Source of the DNA: Planctomycetota bacterium
Lineage (GTDB): Bacteria > Planctomycetota > UBA8108
Direction of reading: 5' to 3'
Length of the DNA stretch: 5,407 nt
Assembly: GCA_002695115.1 (NCBI GenBank)
Contig: NZOA01000012.1
Coordinates: forward strand, 8,451-13,857
The position numbers and the translations under genes are program-made. The notes under the pieces are model-generated. The model was given only the letters and a program-made list of their open reading frames with translations. It did no database searches and had not been told where the DNA came from. This document shows positions 1 through 4,078 of this stretch, in pieces. Each line of letters starts with the position of its first letter. Within the stretch, counting starts at the first letter, position 1.

Positions 1-1
1 C

Positions 2-265
2 TCGATCAACGTGATCCACCGCGGAGCGGATGTCTGCCTCAAGGAGCGGCGGAAACTCGTGATTGTTCCTCGAGAGACCCCGTTGTCATCGATCCACCTC
101 GAGAACCTGCTCAAGCTGTCGAGGGCGGGGGCCATCATCCTCCCTCCCTCCCCGGCCTTCTACCAGCACCCCGAAACCCTCGAAGACAGCGTCGACTTTA
201 TCGTCTCCCGTATCCTCGACGCCCTCGAACTTGACAACCAGCTGATCGATCGCTGGGGAGAATGA
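2..265 (+). CDS. ubiX: Flavin prenyltransferase UbiX, C-terminal part (5' end outside window)
   Basis: UbiX joins dimethylallyl phosphate to reduced FMN, giving the prenylated FMN cofactor of UbiD-type decarboxylases in quinone synthesis. The reading frame is open to the left edge, with its first complete codon at base 2, so the GTG at base 11 is not taken as the start. The visible 87 residues match the C-terminal half of the family: an [12 protein letters not shown] segment, then RETPLSxIHLEN, then [13 protein letters not shown], then a final helix containing [10 protein letters not shown]. The Arg and Tyr of these motifs correspond to residues that bind the phosphate and shape the active site in characterised UbiX proteins. 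The ending RWGE is a common kind of UbiX terminus. The stop lies six bases before the UbiA gene, which points to one operon. The flavin-binding N-terminal half is not visible. The family call is firm; whether the cell uses it for ubiquinone or menaquinone is not shown here. Confidence 0.93.
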   Translation, partial: SINVIHRGADVCLKERRKLVIVPRETPLSSIHLENLLKLSRAGAIILPPSPAFYQHPETLEDSVDFIVSRILDALELDNQLIDRWGE

Positions 266-271
266 TGCTGC

Positions 272-1183
272 ATGAGCCTCCAGGAGCAGATCAGAAATGA
301 GCATCTGCAGGAAAGCAGGCTACCTCCCCGGCAGCCGGGACGCCTGGGGATCTTCCTGGAATCGATCAAGTTCTCCCACTCGATCTTCGCCCTGCCCTTC
401 GCCATCTCGGCTTTCTTCATGGCGGCGGAGACACCCTCCTGGGCTCTGCTTGCGAAGATAGTGGCAGCCTGCGTCTTCGCGCGCACCGCGGCGATGAGCT
501 TCAACCGCCTGGCCGATGCCGGTCTTGACACGAAGAACCCCCGGACTAGCTCACGCGCCCTGCCAGCCGGTCAGCTGTCGCGTGGCTTCATGCTGGGGGC
601 GACCATCGTGTCCTGCTGCCTTTTCGCCATCTGCTGCTGGTCGATCAACACCCTGGCCCTCTATCTCTGCCCTGTCGCCATCGCTGTTGTGCTGGGATAT
701 TCCTTCACCAAGAGGTTCACCTCCCTCTCCCACCTTGTACTCGGAGCCGCCCTGGGACTCTCCCCGGTTGGAGCCTGGATCGCGGTTCGCGCCGAACTGG
801 ATCTCCTTCCCATCCTGCTGGGACTGGCCGTCGCCTTCTGGACCGCCGGATTTGACATCATCTACGCCTGCCAGGACCACGACTTCGACCGTGAGGAAGG
901 TCTCCACTCCCTGCCGGTAAAGATCGGGACGGGACGCGCCCTGGCGCTCTCGAAGCTCTTCCATCTCCTCACCCTCGCCCTGCTGGGAGGTCTCGGCTAC
1001 CAGGCGGGATTCGGTCCCTTCTACTGGGGTGGCGTCGGCATCGTGGGCCTGCTGCTTGTCTACGAACAATCCCTCGTGAAACCGGATGATCTCTCGAAGG
1101 TCAATCTCGCTTTTTTCACCCTCAACGGCGTTGTCAGCCTCGTTTTTATGACTTCGGTCATCCTAGAGGTCGTAGTATCATAA
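272..1183 (+). CDS. ubiA: UbiA-family polyprenyltransferase, MqnP/4-hydroxybenzoate-type
   Basis: This is a complete 303-residue integral membrane prenyltransferase, the usual length for the family, which attaches a polyprenyl chain to an aromatic quinone precursor. Both Asp-rich motifs that bind Mg-diphosphate are intact: N78-xxx-D82-xxx-D86 (NRLADAGLD), followed by NPRTSSRALPAG, and D195-xx-Y198-xx-Q201-D202-xxx-D206 in GFDIIYACQDHDFD, followed by GLHSLP. Several hydrophobic helices run through the chain, and the end carries the DLSKVNLAFFTLNG segment common in this subgroup. The wording GFDIxYACQD and the neighbouring UbiX resemble the UbiA-like enzymes tied to futalosine-route menaquinone synthesis (MqnP) more than classical proteobacterial UbiA; this is inference from family knowledge. 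The ATG at 272 is chosen because the conserved IKFSHSIFALPFA helix begins 31 residues later and a GGAG lies at 257-260, 11 bases upstream. Substrate assignment is less certain than family. Confidence 0.92.
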   Translation: MSLQEQIRNEHLQESRLPPRQPGRLGIFLESIKFSHSIFALPFAISAFFMAAETPSWALLAKIVAACVFARTAAMSFNRLADAGLDTKNPRTSSRALPAGQLSRGFMLGATIVSCCLFAICCWSINTLALYLCPVAIAVVLGYSFTKRFTSLSHLVLGAALGLSPVGAWIAVRAELDLLPILLGLAVAFWTAGFDIIYACQDHDFDREEGLHSLPVKIGTGRALALSKLFHLLTLALLGGLGYQAGFGPFYWGGVGIVGLLLVYEQSLVKPDDLSKVNLAFFTLNGVVSLVFMTSVILEVVVS

Positions 1184-1193
1184 ATAGAGCGTA

Positions 1194-1253
1194 AAGGCGT
1201 TTTCCCAGTGGCTAGGCTGGGTCGATTCGCTGAAATCAGCCCTGGAACGCCTT
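1194..1253. repeat. Long imperfect inverted repeat downstream of ubiA
   Basis: Ten bases after the ubiA stop, four consecutive left-arm blocks pair in order with one unbroken right arm. AAGGCGTT (1194-1201) pairs with AACGCCTT (1246-1253), CCAG (1205-1208) with CTGG (1242-1245), GGCT (1210-1213) with AGCC (1238-1241), and GATT (1224-1227) with AATC (1234-1237). All 20 right-arm bases are paired. The left arm has bulges of three, one and ten bases, and the loop is CGCTGA. No T-run follows on either strand, so it does not look like a classical intrinsic terminator. It could be a 3'-end stabiliser of the ubiX-ubiA mRNA, part of a leader if transcription continues into the next gene, or a dispersed repetitive element. 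Pairing was found by eye. Confidence 0.5.
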
Positions 1254-1267
1254 GTATCGACGCATAG

Positions 1268-1295
1268 TTGGCACCGAAGTGGGCACCCCTGAAAT
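1268..1295 (+). promoter_or_regulatory. Possible sigma70-type promoter for the pseudokinase-like gene
   Basis: TTGGCA at 1268-1273 matches five of six bases of the -35 consensus. Sixteen bases later, TGAAAT at 1290-1295 matches four of six bases of the -10 consensus. Transcription would begin near 1302, about 24 bases before the ATG at 1326. The gap is the natural place for a promoter because gene function changes here. The housekeeping sigma preference of the host is unknown, and such matches also occur by chance. A second, weaker candidate is TATCAT at 1176-1181, which overlaps the ubiA stop and has only a poor -35. Confidence 0.3.
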
Positions 1296-1302
1296 TGCCC
1301 CA

Positions 1303-1322
1303 GAACCCCCCGGAAACGGTTC
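1303..1322 (+). promoter_or_regulatory. Small hairpin in the ribosome-binding slot before the ATG at 1326
   Basis: GAACC at 1303-1307 can pair with GGTTC at 1318-1322. The alternative fold CCG (1310-1312) with CGG (1317-1319) closes a GAAA tetraloop, with GAA and TTC pairing outside a C bulge. The hairpin ends three bases before the start codon, where a Shine-Dalgarno sequence would normally lie, and no good one is visible (only GGAAACGG). This suggests weak, SD-poor or structure-controlled initiation, but the stem is short. Confidence 0.3.
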
Positions 1323-1325
1323 GAA

Positions 1326-3173
1326 ATGACGGAAAACGCCGGTATCAATCTTGAAAAATACCTTTCATCCAAGGGCCCCCTGCCGGGTCCACAGGTGGTA
1401 CGGCTGGCCTGCCAACTGGCCAAGGTGATGGGCGAAGAATCAGAGTCCGAAACGGGTACCCGGGCTCCTGTTCTCCACGTCGGTCGCATAGTCATCACAG
1501 CCAGCGGAAAGATTGACATAACACCCTCGGATGAGACGGACCTCGGTCTTCCGGTAGTAGCCAGCTTTCCCCACCACGCCTCGCCCGAAGAAATAGGCGG
1601 AGAGCCCGGCGATTTCAGGTCCAGCCTCTACTCCCTGGGCTGTACGCTCTTCCAGATCGCCACCGGTGAGCTTCCATTCAACGGTGATTCTCCAAAGGAA
1701 ATCCTCAAGGCCCACCTGAACGATGATGTCCCCGACCCGGCGGAAAAATGCGCGGAGATCAGCGAAGAATTAGGGCGGGCCATCCAGGAGCTCCTGCGAA
1801 AAAACCCCGAGCAGCGCATCCAGAGCGTCCCGGAGCTCGTACGCCGCCTGAAAACCTGCCTGAACGCGGAAGCCGCCTCCGGCGAAGCCCCCCCGCCCCT
1901 GCCGGCGAAGGAAGAAAGCCTGGAGACAGGGAAAAAAGAAATCCCCGAGGAGAGCTCCGCCGGCGACGAAGAAAAGAAAACTCCCTCACTTCCCAAGCTC
2001 AAGTTGCCCTCCAAGACCAGGGACTCCTCGAAAGATCCGGAAAAATCATCCGGAAAAAAACCAGGGAAACCGGGAGCCCGGACCGGCCGCAAGGTTCCAT
2101 CCTTCACCAGGAAGAAATCCGATGGAAAATCATCCAAGACGACGACCGGCTCAAAAAAATCGTTCTCCTTCAGCAAGACCAGGCGCTCTGAGTCCGGGAA
2201 AGGCCCCGGCGGAGGCAAGAAGAGCGGCCTCACCGGAGCCGGCGCAAACCTCTCCGGAAAGCTGATCGACCGCGGTGATGAAGGAGACATCTTCGAAGAT
2301 TCCTTCGTGGAAGAACAATTGGGCTACCCGGTCACCAGAAAGAAGATCCGTCCATTCATGATGGCCGGAGCGGGACTCGGTGTCGTACTCGCCGTCGTCG
2401 TAGTGTTCAGCGCCCAGCGAGCCAGCAAGACCCGGGCCAGGGCGAACATCGCGCACAGGGCAGATCTTGCCGAGCAGCAGCTGAAGAAGATCAAGGCCTC
2501 CTGGAAAACGAAATACGAAGAGCAAAGAAAAATCGTCGACACCTACCTCGCCAAGCAAACCAACCGGTTCAATTCCGGCGAAAGCCCGACAGTGATCGAA
2601 GGAGCTATCGAAGGCCAGCTCGAGACCAGCATGTTCAACAAGCCGGGGGCGGTGCATCTTGCCGTACTCTACGCCCAGGTCCACGCCCGGGCGAGCGAGC
2701 TGAGAGCGGCCCGCAAGGAAACCGAGCTGGGCACCGAGGGAAACTTCGAGAGCTTCGTCGACTCCTTCAACAGGCTCTTCGACCAGGGGCTCTGGGCCCC
2801 GGCCATGGACAAGATCAGAGAAGCCGAGAACGAGTATAACGACACCAAGTCGAAAGAAATCGATGAGCTCTACTTCAAGGCCGAGAAGAAGATGATCGAT
2901 CAATGGGAGGTCGACGAGCAGAAGATCAAGGATCTCGCCGGTGACGCACAACCCCAGAAAGCCGTCCAGGTCGCCGAGGCCGCCAAGCTCTATGGTGACA
3001 ACCAGGTTCGAAAAGACGCGAATCAATACATCGAGTACATCCGCGCCCAGGCAGCTGTCAGCGGCGCTGTGACCGAGGAGCCGGAAACGGAAGAGAAGCC
3101 CGAGGAGGGTGGCGTTCCTGAGGATCTTGAGGCCGAGCTCAAAGAACTCGAGAACGATGACGATCTGCGCTGA
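1326..3173 (+). CDS. Membrane-anchored pseudokinase-like protein lacking an N-lobe
   Basis: This is a 615-residue protein. Residues 8-178 follow the C-lobe of bacterial Ser/Thr kinases: helices D/E (NLEKYLSSKGPLP then VRLACQLAKVMGE), a beta hairpin with GKIDI (61-65), an APE-like ASPEE (85-89), a helix-F segment SSLYSLGCTLFQIATGELPF (99-118) and KNPEQRI (159-165). The ATP-binding N-lobe is missing: there is no glycine loop, VAIK lysine or helix-C glutamate, and an in-frame stop at 1290-1292 rules out an upstream extension. HRD is reduced to an isolated His51, the DFG position reads PSD, and the helix-F Asp is Ser100. The fold may survive, since Glu88 and Arg164, an ion pair in true kinases, are kept. 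Residues 185-310 are a Ser/Lys/Pro-rich linker, strongly basic from about 240. Residues 344-362 form one membrane segment; basic residues flank both sides, so orientation is ambiguous. Residues 375-575 are helical with coiled-coil and possible TPR-like stretches, and the tail is acidic. It likely acts as a scaffold or ligand-binding protein rather than an enzyme. Confidence 0.85.
   Translation: MTENAGINLEKYLSSKGPLPGPQVVRLACQLAKVMGEESESETGTRAPVLHVGRIVITASGKIDITPSDETDLGLPVVASFPHHASPEEIGGEPGDFRSSLYSLGCTLFQIATGELPFNGDSPKEILKAHLNDDVPDPAEKCAEISEELGRAIQELLRKNPEQRIQSVPELVRRLKTCLNAEAASGEAPPPLPAKEESLETGKKEIPEESSAGDEEKKTPSLPKLKLPSKTRDSSKDPEKSSGKKPGKPGARTGRKVPSFTRKKSDGKSSKTTTGSKKSFSFSKTRRSESGKGPGGGKKSGLTGAGANLSGKLIDRGDEGDIFEDSFVEEQLGYPVTRKKIRPFMMAGAGLGVVLAVVVVFSAQRASKTRARANIAHRADLAEQQLKKIKASWKTKYEEQRKIVDTYLAKQTNRFNSGESPTVIEGAIEGQLETSMFNKPGAVHLAVLYAQVHARASELRAARKETELGTEGNFESFVDSFNRLFDQGLWAPAMDKIREAENEYNDTKSKEIDELYFKAEKKMIDQWEVDEQKIKDLAGDAQPQKAVQVAEAAKLYGDNQVRKDANQYIEYIRAQAAVSGAVTEEPETEEKPEEGGVPEDLEAELKELENDDDLR
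2054..2081 (+). other. Possible -1 frameshift site: A-AAA-AAA heptamer with downstream hairpin
   Basis: Seven A residues at 2054-2060 are read GGA-AAA-AAA, the exact phase of an A-AAA-AAA slippery heptamer. After a nine-base spacer, CCGG (2070-2073) and CCGG (2078-2081) can form a short GC stem. A -1 shift would add 43 residues and stop at TGA 2189-2191. The product would be 288 residues, keeping the kinase-like lobe but losing the membrane segment. The stem is only four base pairs and Lys-rich coding DNA often contains A-runs, so this is a candidate only. Confidence 0.25.
2153..2159 (+). other. Second in-phase A-AAA-AAA slippery heptamer
   Basis: Another A7 run is read TCA-AAA-AAA in the same slippery phase, 99 bases after the first. 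A -1 shift here would reach the same TGA at 2189-2191 and give the same 288-residue length, with ten residues in the alternative frame. The nearest clear hairpin (CCGGG 2194-2198 with CCCGG 2205-2209) is about 34 bases away, too far for a usual stimulator. Transcriptional slippage would be as likely as ribosomal frameshifting. Confidence 0.2.
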
Positions 3174-3199
3174 GTCCCTGGTGAGCAGCGAATAACACC

Positions 3200-4042
3200 A
3201 TGCCCGACTCCGAACTGGATGAAATCCTCGACGGCCCATCGTTTAAAGAGCTGGTGGACGAACCCGAGCTGCTCTCTCTCTTCACCGACGACCGCCGGGA
3301 AATCGTCAGGGCGGTTCACACCCTGATCGACCGTTGCCTCGATGATGGAGATTTCCAGGGCCGCCTCACCGACGCGCTCGATACCGCGATCGAAGATGGC
3401 TGCGGAGAGGACGCGGCGGTGCTCTGGATCGTGGCGATCCTTGCCGAGGCACGCTCCCAGACCGCTATCCATACCCTCATGAGGAGCTTTGCCATGGAAG
3501 ATGAGGAGAGCCTCTGCAATGCCGCGGGAATCGCCCTCCTGAGAATCGGGGTCCCCGCCCTCGAGGCCCTGATGGAGTGGATAGACGAGGAACCGGGCCT
3601 CGACCTTCGCAGGCAGACCTACCGCCTGCTGGGCGACTGCGGCGTCATCGAGGAGAGGGGCTACATCGAGGACATCAAGGAATTCCTCCGCGCGCGAATT
3701 GCCAGGGAGCAACTCAGGGAGCCCGCCGACCGCGCCCTGGAGGAGGCCATCGCCGCCAGCGCCCGCCTGGGTGATTACGAACAGCTCGACAACCTGCGTG
3801 AAATTTTCGTCCAGGGCTACGAGGGAAGAAACACCAGTATCCAGGACTCGATAGAGTCGCTCGCGGAAAATCCTGATGGAATTCCCTTCGTACCGTCCAT
3901 GACGCCCTGGGAAGAGAGCTATGGCTGGATCTTCGAGGAGGACCTCGAGAGCCGCAGGGTGAACCGTCCGCAGGAACAGGAGGATGCATCTTCCTCCCAT
4001 CATCATCACCACCATTGCGATGATGAGGACTGCGAGGAGTAG
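3200..4042 (+). CDS. HEAT-like helical-repeat protein with a natural His6-Cys acidic tail
   Basis: This is a 280-residue, acidic, apparently cytoplasmic protein with no signal peptide or membrane segment. I do not recognise a named family. Residues 30-200 are a run of amphipathic helices with HEAT-like spacing; the clearest pairs are AAGIALLRIGVPALEALMEW (108-127) and LRRQTYRLLGDCG (136-148). Such solenoids usually bind other proteins. Residues 224-255 contain a Pro/Trp segment (PFVPSMTPWEESYGW). The end is SSS, six histidines (267-272), then CDDEDCEE. Two Cys, six His and several acids make a plausible Ni, Zn or Cu site. The start ATG lies 26 bases after the pseudokinase stop, with a weak GGTGAG at 3180-3185, so the two genes are probably co-transcribed and the products may act together. 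The next gene converges from the right after only 36 bases. The coding call is firm, function is unknown and the repeat assignment is moderate. Confidence 0.85.
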   Translation: MPDSELDEILDGPSFKELVDEPELLSLFTDDRREIVRAVHTLIDRCLDDGDFQGRLTDALDTAIEDGCGEDAAVLWIVAILAEARSQTAIHTLMRSFAMEDEESLCNAAGIALLRIGVPALEALMEWIDEEPGLDLRRQTYRLLGDCGVIEERGYIEDIKEFLRARIAREQLREPADRALEEAIAASARLGDYEQLDNLREIFVQGYEGRNTSIQDSIESLAENPDGIPFVPSMTPWEESYGWIFEEDLESRRVNRPQEQEDASSSHHHHHHCDDEDCEE

Positions 4043-4078
4043 CAGGAGGGATCGTTCCGGCTCGAGAAAAGGCCGTCC

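Noticed and set aside
551..1069. Minus-strand open frame of 172 codons inside ubiA
   Set aside because: The plus-strand frame carries both UbiA Asp-rich motifs. The antisense product is Gly/Glu/Gln-rich shadow sequence.
1269..1286. Possible sigma54 (-24/-12) promoter, TGGCAC followed by TGGGCA
   Set aside because: The GG and GC elements are one base too far apart for the strict sigma54 spacing, and the -12 element lacks TTGC. The sigma70-type reading of the same stretch fits better.
2151..3239. Long open frame on the minus strand, 362 codons, opposite the pseudokinase C-terminal half
   Set aside because: It runs antisense to a well-supported gene with clear domain order. Its translation is a Leu/Val/Gly-rich product typical of the complement of Glu/Lys-rich coding DNA, with no recognisable motif.
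3023..4015. Minus-strand open frame of 330 codons opposite the HEAT-like gene
   Set aside because: Its start falls in the complement of the His codon run, which creates a string of ATG codons by chance. It crosses the end of one gene and most of another, and its product has no domain signal.
3998..4015. Engineered His6 tag or vector contamination
   Set aside because: The tract is followed by Cys and acidic codons, a native stop and a compact convergent gene. There are no vector, protease-site or promoter sequences nearby.
4058..4075. Bidirectional terminator between the convergent genes (CGGC 4058-4061 with GCCG 4072-4075)
   Set aside because: The stem is only four base pairs with a ten-base loop and no T-tract on either side. 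Such a match is expected by chance in GC-rich DNA.
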